64,000 nt of DNA from Rikenella microfusus (GTDB lineage: Bacteria > Bacteroidota > Bacteroidia > Bacteroidales > Tenuifilaceae), in contig DYKO01000004.1 in NCBI GenBank assembly GCA_020722565.1, forward strand, positions 127,643 through 191,642, in the 5' to 3' direction. The notes beneath the pieces were generated by a model. The model did not search any database, was not told the origin of the DNA, and saw nothing but the letters and a program-made list of their open reading frames with translations. A program made the translations under genes and the position numbers. Positions 54,217 to 63,531 of the stretch are shown one piece after another (positions within the stretch are counted from its first letter, which is position 1; each line of letters opens with the position of its first letter).

Positions 54217-55578
54217 CTATCTGTACCACTGCTGATTGGTAATCATCAAAGCTTCCTGAACAGTAATTCGAATGCCATTGTTATAGGCAGTAACAAATGC
54301 ATCGTTTATACGGGTTGTATTCCAAATGAGAATTCTGAAATCTCGTGCCTCTTTATAGTCCTTAAATGATCCTATGGAATACTTATACCATCCCTCATGT
54401 TTTTCGGTTCGTACCTCGTAACTAGTAATATTGTACCGGTTAAAATAGCGTTTAATATTAATGGGTTTATGTCCGGCTGCAATTTGAACCCGATAGTACA
54501 CCCCCTTTTCGGGTGCAAGCATAAAGGGCTGCATATTAAATTCAGGAGCAACCCTACGTTTGGGTTTATCCTCAATTTTTTTGTAAGCAATTGGTATTTC
54601 TATTCCGCCTTCGGGATATGGTTCAGTAAAACTTGATACAAAAGAAGCACCCTCAGTACCCGAAACCAACGACATAACCTCCTCCAATGCCTTGGGATCG
54701 ATATTTGATAGGTCGATATCTTTTTGGATGATATCAATAACCCTGGTGACATCACCAACAAGGTAAGAAAAGGTGCCCTTTAGGTTAACCGTAATATCAC
54801 CCTTACCATCAGAAGCAATCAATTTGTAGGAAACAACAAATCTTGGGTCTGCGGGTAGGTTCATCCATAAAAACTTAACCTTCTGATCCTTAAAGGTAAA
54901 GACAGCATCCTTGGTTTCCAGAGCCTCTGCTGTAAATCCTGGAGGCACATCCTCTTCAATTTTGGCAAACTTTTGAGCATTTCCCTTATTAACCAGTAAT
55001 TTTACTAAAAAGTTGTTTGCTTCGCCGGATGGAATAGGTGTTTGACGGATACACTTTACATTGCTGGCCAGAAAAGTTACCGGAGCCTGAACCGGGACCA
55101 CGGTTTGGTACTCATTTATGTCAACAATTAGGTTAGGATCGATTCGGGTAGATGGGGTTATGGTTATCGGTGCGGTTTGAAAAGTGGTGGTTTTACGCTC
55201 ATTATTTTCAACATATGCGAAGGTCCCTTTAAGATTGAACGTTCCCTTTAGGCGCTCATCTACCTTAATGCGATAAACGAATTTTAGCTCCTTAGTGTCG
55301 GGTAATCTTAACCATACCAACCTAACTTTTTGGTCGTCGGTTGAAAAATCACCCAGCGACGATTCAATGAGACGTGCGGAAAGACCAAGAGGTAGATCGT
55401 GCTGGAAACGGGCAAAACCGTTGAGGTTCCCTTTCTTCAGCACTACCTCAACATCAAATTCAGTACCTGCAGTAACGGCTGAAGGCACATTAACATTAAG
55501 GGCCACATCATTTCCTAAAAGGAAACTTAACAGGGTAAAGCCTAGCAATTTATAAAAAACTGTAACGATACGTAGCAT
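54217..55578 (-). CDS. Secreted protein with two beta-sandwich repeats and a SPOR-like C-terminus
   Basis: 453 residues. A signal peptide (about 1-25) is followed by two related modules of about 120 residues: NGFARFQHDLPLGLSARLIE with VRLVWLRLPD, and AQKFAKIEEDVPPGFTAEALE with VKFLWMNLPADPRF. A linker leads to a SPOR-like domain (about 365-445; YYRVQIAAGHKPINIKRYF, WYKYSIGSFKDYKEA, DAFVTAYNNG). SPOR domains bind denuded peptidoglycan. The gene is the first of a pair with the TSP3/EF-hand barrel. A structural envelope role is plausible but unproven. Confidence 0.78.
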   Translation of the reverse strand: MLRIVTVFYKLLGFTLLSFLLGNDVALNVNVPSAVTAGTEFDVEVVLKKGNLNGFARFQHDLPLGLSARLIESSLGDFSTDDQKVRLVWLRLPDTKELKFVYRIKVDERLKGTFNLKGTFAYVENNERKTTTFQTAPITITPSTRIDPNLIVDINEYQTVVPVQAPVTFLASNVKCIRQTPIPSGEANNFLVKLLVNKGNAQKFAKIEEDVPPGFTAEALETKDAVFTFKDQKVKFLWMNLPADPRFVVSYKLIASDGKGDITVNLKGTFSYLVGDVTRVIDIIQKDIDLSNIDPKALEEVMSLVSGTEGASFVSSFTEPYPEGGIEIPIAYKKIEDKPKRRVAPEFNMQPFMLAPEKGVYYRVQIAAGHKPINIKRYFNRYNITSYEVRTEKHEGWYKYSIGSFKDYKEARDFRILIWNTTRINDAFVTAYNNGIRITVQEALMITNQQWYR

Positions 55579-55765
55579 CGTTCTCAGCCCAGGTTTAGGT
55601 TTACAATCGGGTTAACTAATTACAATATTAACAAATTAATGAATAAGATGAAACAGAAAAGCCTAAAAATCTTATTGTTTTAGGGTTACGAACCACACAT
55701 TTTTTTAACATATCTGTCATATTGCATTGATTTTCATATTATAAAGTTGTTAACAATATTTTTTT

Positions 55766-57436
55766 CTATTTATAGGAAAATGTACTGCCTCCCAAAAATT
55801 CCCTAATAATCGACGTAGGAGGCACCTCCTTTTCAGATATGGGAGTAAAATAGCTAAGAAATTTAAGCAAACGCTGGGCTTCGTCGAATTCGTAACAGGT
55901 TGGTGGCACTTCTTGGAGTATAGGCTCAGCAAAGCGGCGAAGTACGCTAAATTCATATAGCAGGGCAGAATTAAACATTTCGTCCGCTTCCTCTTGGAAT
56001 GGAAAAATGTTTCGGTCCTCACCCCGTCGAACACTTTCCCATCGGCTAATGGTTTCAAAAGCACTATAGCCCCTATAACGGTAGTCCCTAACAATACGAC
56101 GTATCAAACGGTTATCGGTTGTTGGAATTCGATTCAAACCATCGAACGAAAGGGACGTTAGCGCCGATACGTAAATTTTAAACTTTGAACTGTTAGGAAT
56201 TAAATGAGTGAGCTGAGGATTTAGGGCATGAATACCCTCAATTATAATAATGCCATTAGGCTCAATCTGAAGGGTTGTACCATCGAAAAATCGCTTTCCC
56301 TGCTCAAATGAGAATTTGGGTATTTCTACCCTTTCGCCATTGAGCAGATTTAAAAGATTGTTATTAAAGTATTCCACATCAAGAGCCCCGAGGGCCTCAA
56401 AATCATAGTTGCCATTCTCATCCCTTGGGGTTTTTTCCCTGTCCACAAAGTAATTATCGAGCGAGATGGTATAGGGTTTCATTCCGTTTACCTTAAGTTG
56501 AATGGATAAACGCTTGGAAAACGTTGTTTTGCCTGAAGAAGATGGTCCAGATATAAGAACTAGCCTAACCTGATTCCCACGCTGGTATATTCGATCGGCA
56601 ATATGCGCTATTTTTTTTTCATGTAGGGCCTCTGATATCTTAATTAGTTCACTTGCTCCCTCATTAGCAATTTCCTGATTTACGGCCCCTACACTACTAA
56701 CACCTATTATATTAACCCAGTCCTTATACTCTTGAAATATTTCGAACATTTTATTTTGAATAACCAAATCTTCAACCTCACCGGGGAAGAAGCGTTTGGG
56801 AATTCTTAGTAGCATACCATCGTAGTACTTAACCAAATCAAACACATCGAGGTAGCCGGTGGATGGCACCAGGCTGCCGAAGAAATGATCGGCCATATCG
56901 CTCAGGTAGTATATCGATGTATAAAGTGTAGGTCGGGTTTCAAAAAGTTTTGCTTTGTCGTGGTAACCCTGCTGTTTAAACAGCTGGATGGCATCAGCGG
57001 AAAGCACCTTGTCTCTTCGAAAAGGTAAATCGGCAGCCACCAACTCACGCATTCTATCACAGATGTTGAATACCAAGGGTAACTCAATGGGAGTTTCATA
57101 ACCGTCTAACTCGCAGTAGAAGCCCTTTGAAACGGAGTGCTCAATTCTTACTTTGGCCCCGGGAATAATGTCGTGTACGGCTTTTTGCAGCAGGAAGAAT
57201 AGCGATCGTTGGTACATTCGCATTCCAGCCGGATGGGTAATATCAATATATCGAAGTGTTTTTGGGGTATAAACTTCATAATCCAGCTCCTTGAGCTGGT
57301 TATTTACCATTGCCCCAAGAATTCGATAGTTCAACTTTACATCAAATATTTTGGCAATTTCAAGTAGCGATAAACCAGGTGTAACGTGTAGCTTTTGACC
57401 TGTATTCTCTATTACAATTTCAACATCTTTGCGCAT
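55766..57436 (-). CDS. Nucleoside (uridine) kinase fused to ThrRS-like TGS and tRNA-SAD domains
   Basis: 556 residues. An N-terminal TGS domain (1-65) and a threonyl-tRNA-synthetase second-additional-like domain (about 70-230) precede a uridine kinase/phosphoribulokinase-type domain with P-loop ISGPSSSGKTTFSKRL near 292, SLDNYFVDREKTPRDE and IEGIHALNPQ. The fusion is a known Bacteroidota/Firmicutes family annotated as nucleoside kinase; it presumably phosphorylates uridine or cytidine, and the job of the ThrRS-like part is unknown. The gene after it is 23 bases from murI, upstream on the same strand. Confidence 0.9.
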   Translation of the reverse strand: MRKDVEIVIENTGQKLHVTPGLSLLEIAKIFDVKLNYRILGAMVNNQLKELDYEVYTPKTLRYIDITHPAGMRMYQRSLFFLLQKAVHDIIPGAKVRIEHSVSKGFYCELDGYETPIELPLVFNICDRMRELVAADLPFRRDKVLSADAIQLFKQQGYHDKAKLFETRPTLYTSIYYLSDMADHFFGSLVPSTGYLDVFDLVKYYDGMLLRIPKRFFPGEVEDLVIQNKMFEIFQEYKDWVNIIGVSSVGAVNQEIANEGASELIKISEALHEKKIAHIADRIYQRGNQVRLVLISGPSSSGKTTFSKRLSIQLKVNGMKPYTISLDNYFVDREKTPRDENGNYDFEALGALDVEYFNNNLLNLLNGERVEIPKFSFEQGKRFFDGTTLQIEPNGIIIIEGIHALNPQLTHLIPNSSKFKIYVSALTSLSFDGLNRIPTTDNRLIRRIVRDYRYRGYSAFETISRWESVRRGEDRNIFPFQEEADEMFNSALLYEFSVLRRFAEPILQEVPPTCYEFDEAQRLLKFLSYFTPISEKEVPPTSIIREFLGGSTFSYK

Positions 57437-57459
57437 AAAATATTATAGTAAATAATTTT

Positions 57460-58293
57460 TTACAAGTTATGTCTTAATACAACGTTATCGGTATAGCTGA
57501 CATTTATTGGTAAATCAACTTCAATATTATTTTCTAGGAGCTGCCGCAAAACATTGATCTGACCGCTAGAGTAGAAGTCAACTTCTGTAAATGTATCATT
57601 TCCCTCTTTCACACACTCTAGATTATTGGTATGCAAAATTCTCTGTGTTTGAAGCACCACTGCAGGAGAGGGATCTATCACTTTTACATTTGCAGGTAAA
57701 ATTTTATTCAGAACTGGTTTCAGAAAGGGATAATGGGTGCACCCCAGAACCAGGTGATCGATATTGCAATCGATCATAGGATCAACGTATCGATGAAGCA
57801 GCTCCTCGGCCTCTGGAGAATTTGCTTTGCCTGTTTCAACAAGTTCCACCAGTCCCTCGCCTACCTGATAGCATACATTAACATCAGAGGCGTACTTCCT
57901 GCTAGTTTCAATATAAAGACGCCCCTTAAAGGTTCCTGCAGTAGCAAGTACACCGATGCTTTTGGTTTTGGTGTTTTGAGAGGCAGGCTTAATAGCTGGT
58001 TCCATACCAACAAATGGGATTGGGTAATTTGCCCTAAGGTAATCAATAGCAGCAGCCGTAGCCGTGTTGCATGCCACAACTATTAACTTGCAGTTTTTTT
58101 GGAGTAAGAACTTTGTAATGGCATCAACCAGTTTAATTATATCACTATGCGGCTTAGGACCGTATGGACAGTTTGCTGTATCGGCAAAATAGATGTAATG
58201 CTCTTTGGGCATTAAGCGTAGTAATTCCGAAAGTACCGACAGCCCTCCTGCTCCAGAGTCAAATATTCCTATTGGTTTACAGCTATGGGACAT
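57460..58293 (-). CDS. murI: Glutamate racemase
   Basis: Makes D-glutamate for peptidoglycan. 277 residues. Active-site motifs: PIGIFDSGAGGLSVL with the conserved Asp/Ser, the first catalytic cysteine in VVACNTATAAA (about 75), and the second in LVLGCTHYPFLKP (about 185). ATG 58293 (MSHSCKPIGIFD) is preferred to an in-frame ATG five codons upstream. It follows the second OmpH gene by 69 bases and belongs to the envelope cluster. Confidence 0.96.
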   Translation of the reverse strand: MSHSCKPIGIFDSGAGGLSVLSELLRLMPKEHYIYFADTANCPYGPKPHSDIIKLVDAITKFLLQKNCKLIVVACNTATAAAIDYLRANYPIPFVGMEPAIKPASQNTKTKSIGVLATAGTFKGRLYIETSRKYASDVNVCYQVGEGLVELVETGKANSPEAEELLHRYVDPMIDCNIDHLVLGCTHYPFLKPVLNKILPANVKVIDPSPAVVLQTQRILHTNNLECVKEGNDTFTEVDFYSSGQINVLRQLLENNIEVDLPINVSYTDNVVLRHNL

Positions 58294-58362
58294 TACGCTA
58301 CCAAACAAAACAGGGATAGCTAAACATTGTTTAGATATCCCCGTAGTATAACCAGCAAAACG

Positions 58363-58878
58363 TTATTTGATACCTAATTCCTTTTTAACAAGGGGAGCAA
58401 TGTCAACACTCTGTTCGGAAAAATAAAGTAGGACACCGGTGCTAGTATCGAATATATAGGTAAACCCATTTGACTTAGCCACTTTCTGAATGGCAGCATT
58501 AGCCTTTTCAATAACAGGCTTCATTACCTCAGCCTGATAGCGCTGGTAATCCTGCTCTGCAACCTGTTGGTACTCCTGAGCTCTCTGTTGCATATCGGAA
58601 AGTTCTTTTTCCTTCACTTCACGGATAGCATCGGTAAATGTGCTCCGTTTCTGCAGGTAATCCTGATACTTTTTATTAAACTCCACTTGAAGTTCTTCTA
58701 TCTGGGTCTGAAGTGATTGGGCATAGTTTTTAATCTTAGCCTCTGCGCTATCGCGATCGGGCATGGCTGATAAAATTTCCTGACTATTGATATGGCCAAA
58801 CTTGTAGTTCTGGGCTTTAACCACTTCACCTGTAAACGTTAATGCAGTAACTATTGCAGCAATAAAAATCTTTCTCAT
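58363..58878 (-). CDS. OmpH/Skp-family periplasmic chaperone (copy 2)
   Basis: 171 residues. Signal peptide (about 1-22, ending VVKAQ), then KFGHINSQEILSAMPDRDSA (start of the OmpH domain), a long charged coiled-coil arm (about 55-125) and the compact return region with YIFDTSTGVLLYFSE. Skp-type proteins hold unfolded outer-membrane proteins for BamA. The paralogue lies 37 bases upstream and bamA beyond that. The two copies share layout but differ considerably in sequence. Confidence 0.92.
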   Translation of the reverse strand: MRKIFIAAIVTALTFTGEVVKAQNYKFGHINSQEILSAMPDRDSAEAKIKNYAQSLQTQIEELQVEFNKKYQDYLQKRSTFTDAIREVKEKELSDMQQRAQEYQQVAEQDYQRYQAEVMKPVIEKANAAIQKVAKSNGFTYIFDTSTGVLLYFSEQSVDIAPLVKKELGIK

Positions 58879-58915
58879 TTTATTTTAATTTAGTTTGATA
58901 GCAAATATACAAAAA

Positions 58916-59425
58916 TTATTTATAACCTAAGCGTTGAAGTACCTCTTCGCTCTTATCGTAACGAGGATTGGTATAAATCATATTAGGCGAAGCAGCTGCA
59001 TCGAATATAACAGCATAGCCTCCCTCAATTGCGATTTCCTTTACGGCATTGAACACCTGGTCCTGAATAGGCTTAACCAATTCCTCGCGTTTCTTGAAAA
59101 GTAAGCCATCGCGACCAAAATACTTCATTTGAAGTTCCTTTACCTGATGCTCACGAGCAACAATATCATCCTCACGTTTCTTTTTCATTTCCTCAGTTAG
59201 CAGAACCTTTTCGGTTTGGTAATCCTTGAACATTTTGTCAATTTCGGCGTACTTTTCTTCAATTTCCTTCTGGTACTGCTCGGAGAGCTTATCGAGTTGC
59301 TCCTGGGCGGCTCTATATGATGGAATCTTTTTTAGAATATATTCGGTGTCAACATAGGCGAATTTTTGCGCCCAGGCTCCTATGCCAAGTGCCATCAACA
59401 AAACTATCGTTAATATCTTCTTCAT
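58916..59425 (-). CDS. OmpH/Skp-family periplasmic chaperone (copy 1)
   Basis: 169 residues. Signal peptide (ending GIGAWA, about 19), then KFAYVDTEYILKKIPSYRAA, a long Lys/Glu-rich coiled-coil arm and a terminal region (GGYAVIFDAAASPNMIYTN) and LQRLGYK end. It lies 83 bases downstream of bamA on the same strand, the usual place for skp, and forms a tandem with copy 2. Confidence 0.93.
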   Translation of the reverse strand: MKKILTIVLLMALGIGAWAQKFAYVDTEYILKKIPSYRAAQEQLDKLSEQYQKEIEEKYAEIDKMFKDYQTEKVLLTEEMKKKREDDIVAREHQVKELQMKYFGRDGLLFKKREELVKPIQDQVFNAVKEIAIEGGYAVIFDAAASPNMIYTNPRYDKSEEVLQRLGYK

Positions 59426-59508
59426 AATTTTATTATTAGATTTTGGTTTAGGGTTTCAATAAATATGCCTCACAAAGCCTTATGAATATTTTATTGCGTT
59501 AAGAATGG

Positions 59509-61989
59509 TTAAAAGGGCATACCTATAATGAAGTGGAACTGTCCCTTGTGAGCATCAGGACGCGAAGGTATTTTATCGAATCCATACCCCCAGTCAACAC
59601 CCAGCATACCCAACATGGGGAGGAAGAATCGTGCACCAATCCCAGCCGAGCGATGGACATTAAATGGGTTAAACTCACCGGCATTCTGCCATGCGTTACC
59701 GGCCTCCAAGAAGGTAAGCAGAAACACGGTAGCCTGAGGTTTTAGTGAAATGGGGTAACGAAGCTCCACGGTAAATTTATCGTAAAGGTGCGCATTACCT
59801 ACCAATGAATTACCCACCATCACATACGGAGTAAGTGAGCCATTCTGGTATCCTCTTAAACCAATGGTTTCCTTACCGTAAAGGTTATAACCCGACATGC
59901 CATCGCCACCTAAATCGAAACCCTCAAACGGTGAATGGCCCAACTTTTTATTAAAGTAGCCCATAACACCCATCTGAAAGTTGGTGTATAGAACCAAATT
60001 TTCAACCAAAGCCGTGTACCATTGAATACGTCCGGTCCATTTGTGGTACTCTATCCATTTATATTTTTCGCTATCAGGCATGGATTTGGAGTAATCCTTA
60101 CCATTAAATAGTGAGTACGGCGGGGTAATTTGCAACGAGAGCGATAAATTTGAACCGGTTCTTGGATAAATCATTTGGTCGGTAGAGTTTCGGCCCAGGG
60201 TTACCTTATAGCTAAAGTTATTGGATTGGCCATCGGAAAAGATAAAGTACCCCGTCCAGTTGCTAAGCTTATAGTTTTGTATCCCCAGTTCATTGTATAT
60301 GGTAAAGTAATCATCGGGCCACTTGAGGCGGGTTCCCAAACCTATGGAAGCTCCGCTAACCCTAAAATACTTATCGCTGGTTTGATAAAAATAGTTCACC
60401 CCTCCCGACTGTATGGTACGATAAACAGAGAAAGAAAAATTAGTGGGTTTACTCCCCCCAAACCAGGGTTCTGTAAATGACAAACTAAACGCCTTATAAT
60501 AGGTTCCATTTGTGGAAGCCCTAATGCTGAGCGATTGGCTATCGCCTGATGGTACGGGACGCCAGGCATCTTTTTCGAAAATTCTTCTAACTGAGAAGTT
60601 TGAAAATCGAATTCCTATGGTTCCCACAAACATTCGATTACCCCAGCCCCCTGAAACCTCAAGTTGGTCATTGGCTTTTTCTTCAACAGTATATTTTAGG
60701 TCAACGGTTCCATCCGCAGGATTGGGAACGGGATTAATTCCCAACTTTTCGGGATCAAAGTGCCCCATCTGGCCGAGTTCCCGGAGCGTACGGGTAATCT
60801 CAGATTTACTAAAAAGATACCCGGGTTTTGACCATATCTCTCTACGTATTACATGTTCGTTGGTTTTTGTGTTACCGGTAATAATCACGCGATTAACAGT
60901 AGCCTGATCCCCTTCATAAATTCGCATTTCCAAATCAACGGAGTCGTTCTGCACCATAACCTCAACGGGTTCAAGTTGGAAAAACAGGTAGCCATCGTCC
61001 ATGTAGATGGTAGAAATGGAATTCTCATCGGTGAAAAGGCGTTTCTCTATCAAACTTCGATCGTAAACATCGCCCATCTTCATGCCCAGAATTGATGTTA
61101 GAGCATCACCGGGAAGTTTGGTATTTCCCACCCAAACAATATTTCTTATATGATACTGTGGGCCTTCGTAAATATTAAAGTGTATCCCAATGCGTTTCTC
61201 GTTGATTATATAGATGGAATCACTGATGATTTTAAAATCACGGTAGCCACGCTCGTTATAGAATGATGCAAGATTTTCAATGCTTTCATCGTAATCGGCT
61301 TCAATGAACTTAGCCGATTGAAAAATGTTTAGGTCACGTTGATGAATCTTTTTCAATGCTCTGCGTAAACGAGTCTGACTGAAAACCCTATTGCCATCAA
61401 ATGTAATTTCACCAATTTTTACCTTAGTATTCTTTTTGATATCGAAGGTAAGCTTCATGCCGTTAGCAATTATGGTATCGGTTTCCTGTATGGGATCAAC
61501 CTCAACATTTAAGAATCCTTTAGCTCTGTAATGCTTTTTTATGATATGTATGCTGTTTTCAAGAGTTGCCTGGGTTAGCTGGCTTCCACTTCGAAGCTTT
61601 AACTTTTCCTTAAGATCATCGGCCTCACCCTTACGAACACCACTAAAATTTACAGTTGTTAAGCGTGGCTGCTCCTGAAGGTAAACATTGAGGTAAATAT
61701 CATCACCATCAACACGGGTAGCGCTAATTTCAACATCAGAAAAAAGACCTTGTGCCCATAACTTTTTAACGGCTTTGGTTACCTTATCACCGGGAACCTG
61801 TATGGTATCTCCTACAAATATTTCTGTAATTGAAATAATTACGTCGGGGTTGAGAAACTTTATGCCAGTAACGTTAACTTCCTTAACACAATATTTTTGG
61901 GGAACCTCATAGCTAAAGGGTTTATCCTGAGCCATTACTTTTAATCCGCAGAAAAGCAATACAAATGCTAAATACCTAAAATTCATCAT
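59509..61989 (-). CDS. bamA: Outer-membrane protein assembly factor BamA
   Basis: Inserts beta-barrel proteins into the outer membrane. 826 residues: signal peptide (about 1-18, ending KVMAQ), five POTRA domains (about 30-440, e.g. VNVTGIKFLNPDVI, VKIGEITFDGNRVFSQTRLRRALK in part), then a 16-strand Omp85 barrel ending GFDKIPSRPDAHKGQFHFIIGMPF (the final strand HFIIGMPF). The VRGYQNGS-like lid motif appears as IGLRGYQNGSL. ATG 61989 (MMNFRYLAFVLLFC) gives a signal peptide; the frame is open further upstream. It follows uppS and precedes two skp copies. Confidence 0.95.
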   Translation of the reverse strand: MMNFRYLAFVLLFCGLKVMAQDKPFSYEVPQKYCVKEVNVTGIKFLNPDVIISITEIFVGDTIQVPGDKVTKAVKKLWAQGLFSDVEISATRVDGDDIYLNVYLQEQPRLTTVNFSGVRKGEADDLKEKLKLRSGSQLTQATLENSIHIIKKHYRAKGFLNVEVDPIQETDTIIANGMKLTFDIKKNTKVKIGEITFDGNRVFSQTRLRRALKKIHQRDLNIFQSAKFIEADYDESIENLASFYNERGYRDFKIISDSIYIINEKRIGIHFNIYEGPQYHIRNIVWVGNTKLPGDALTSILGMKMGDVYDRSLIEKRLFTDENSISTIYMDDGYLFFQLEPVEVMVQNDSVDLEMRIYEGDQATVNRVIITGNTKTNEHVIRREIWSKPGYLFSKSEITRTLRELGQMGHFDPEKLGINPVPNPADGTVDLKYTVEEKANDQLEVSGGWGNRMFVGTIGIRFSNFSVRRIFEKDAWRPVPSGDSQSLSIRASTNGTYYKAFSLSFTEPWFGGSKPTNFSFSVYRTIQSGGVNYFYQTSDKYFRVSGASIGLGTRLKWPDDYFTIYNELGIQNYKLSNWTGYFIFSDGQSNNFSYKVTLGRNSTDQMIYPRTGSNLSLSLQITPPYSLFNGKDYSKSMPDSEKYKWIEYHKWTGRIQWYTALVENLVLYTNFQMGVMGYFNKKLGHSPFEGFDLGGDGMSGYNLYGKETIGLRGYQNGSLTPYVMVGNSLVGNAHLYDKFTVELRYPISLKPQATVFLLTFLEAGNAWQNAGEFNPFNVHRSAGIGARFFLPMLGMLGVDWGYGFDKIPSRPDAHKGQFHFIIGMPF

Positions 61990-62140
61990 AAATTTATTAC
62001 TCTGTTTTAGTGGTGTAAAAATAGTATAAATTCCTATGTAAAAAGCAAATGCCAAACTAATAAACTGTTCGGCATCAAAAATATGATTTTATGGAACAGG
62101 TATTCCCTTGCTTCTGTTAAAATTTACGAAGTTGTTATTG

Positions 62141-62872
62141 CTACTGGCTGGTTTTACCAAAACGGCGTTCCCTTTTTTGGTAATCAAGAACGGCTTTGTA
62201 GAACTCTTCCTTGGAAAAATCGGGCCATAAAACTGTAGTAAAATAGAGCTCTGTGTAAGCCAGCTGCCAGAGCAAAAAGTTACTTAAGCGAATCTCTCCA
62301 CTGGTTCGGATTAAAAGTTCAGGATCTGGAATTCCGGCTGTGTAAAGGTACCCTGAAAAAAGTTCGGGGTTAATTTGTTCTGGCAATATTTTGCCAGTTA
62401 GTACATCCATTGCCATTCTTTTGGCCGCCTCAGAAATTTCTAAACGCGATCCATAACTTAATGCAAGTATTGTGGTAATAGCATTACATTTTGATGTTTT
62501 TTCAATTACATCGTTAAGTTTTTGCTGAACGCGAACAGGGAGCATGCCGATATCGCCAATGGTAAGAATACGAATACCGTTCTTTAAAAGCGTTTCCATT
62601 TCGGAATTAATGGTATCGACGAGTAATCCCATCAGCGCATCAACTTCCGATTTTGGACGGTTCCAGTTTTCAGTTGAAAAGGCATAAAGAGTAAGGTACT
62701 TTACACCCAATTCTCCAGCAGCTTCAGTAGCGGCCCTAACCGCTTTTACGCCATTCTTATGTCCAAAAATCCGCTGATTTCCCCTTTGCTGAGCCCATCG
62801 GCCATTACCATCCATAATAATTGCCACGTGCTCAGGTACTTTTGTTTTATCAATTTGTTCTAGTACCGACAT
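62141..62872 (-). CDS. uppS: Isoprenyl transferase (undecaprenyl diphosphate synthase)
   Basis: Makes the C55 lipid carrier for peptidoglycan and surface polysaccharides. 243 residues. IIMDGNGRWAQQRG carries the catalytic Asp, and the second conserved half has LYAFSTENWNRP and the C-terminal PDPELLIRTSGEIRLSNFLLWQLAYTEL (in part RTSGEIRLSNFLLWQ) pattern. It lies 5 bases after a PorG-like gene and upstream of bamA. Confidence 0.96.
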   Translation of the reverse strand: MSVLEQIDKTKVPEHVAIIMDGNGRWAQQRGNQRIFGHKNGVKAVRAATEAAGELGVKYLTLYAFSTENWNRPKSEVDALMGLLVDTINSEMETLLKNGIRILTIGDIGMLPVRVQQKLNDVIEKTSKCNAITTILALSYGSRLEISEAAKRMAMDVLTGKILPEQINPELFSGYLYTAGIPDPELLIRTSGEIRLSNFLLWQLAYTELYFTTVLWPDFSKEEFYKAVLDYQKRERRFGKTSQ

Positions 62873-62877
62873 TTTTT

Positions 62878-63531
62878 TTATCTATAAGCGGGGCAAATAT
62901 AGTTGTTATTTGGTAAGCGGTAGGTATAAATTAAACCCATAAATGAAAACCAGTCGTTATTATGCAGGAACGGCTTACGGCTATCGTTTGGCGATGAGTA
63001 ATCATCAATTAAATCGTTGAATGTTTTATGCAAACGCCATTCAAAAGCAAAGGTATGGCGCTGACCAGGTGTATATTTTAAACCACCTCCAAAGGGGATA
63101 TGAATCAAAAAGGATGATCCCAGTTCTGCCACTCCAATACCAGCATTTACATAAGGGGTTAAACTCCCCTTTCTTTCGCTTATGGGGTTGAACTTGCGAA
63201 AATTGAATTCGGCTATTGCCTCTGCACCTATAATATTTTTTGAAAAGGTAATATTGGGATCGGGAATAATATTTGAGGTAGAGGAGCTTCCTTTAATCCC
63301 TGCGTAAATTGCCGATGCCCTAATGGAAAACTGGGGCAGAATGTTGTAACGGAAAACAACTCCTAACCCAAAGGAAGGGCTATACAAGGGCAGTATTTCA
63401 TTAAACTCACCATAGTAATAGGTAGCTCCTGCCTGAATACCAAAATCGCGTCGATCCTGAGAATTAACCTTAAACCCAGCAAAGGATAAAATAAGCAAAA
63501 ACAGAATTTTTGTTGATGTATTTTTTTTCAT
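62878..63531 (-). CDS. PorG-like outer-membrane barrel protein (DUF6089)
   Basis: 217 residues with a signal peptide (ending FKVNSQ, about 25), then a DUF6089-type barrel: RRDFGIQAGATYYYGEFN, FGLGVVFRYNILPQFSIRAS and FAFEWRLHKTFNDLIDDYS near the C-terminus. In Porphyromonas, PorG is an outer-membrane part of the type IX secretion system, and uppS/bamA neighbourhood is shared. The ATG overlaps the preceding gene's stop by one base (TAATG), so the two are translationally coupled. Confidence 0.85.
   Translation of the reverse strand: MKKNTSTKILFLLILSFAGFKVNSQDRRDFGIQAGATYYYGEFNEILPLYSPSFGLGVVFRYNILPQFSIRASAIYAGIKGSSSTSNIIPDPNITFSKNIIGAEAIAEFNFRKFNPISERKGSLTPYVNAGIGVAELGSSFLIHIPFGGGLKYTPGQRHTFAFEWRLHKTFNDLIDDYSSPNDSRKPFLHNNDWFSFMGLIYTYRLPNNNYICPAYR

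Noticed and set aside
60175-60907. Open frames on the plus strand opposite bamA
   Set aside because: Antisense shadows of a strongly coding gene, with no start context or similarity.
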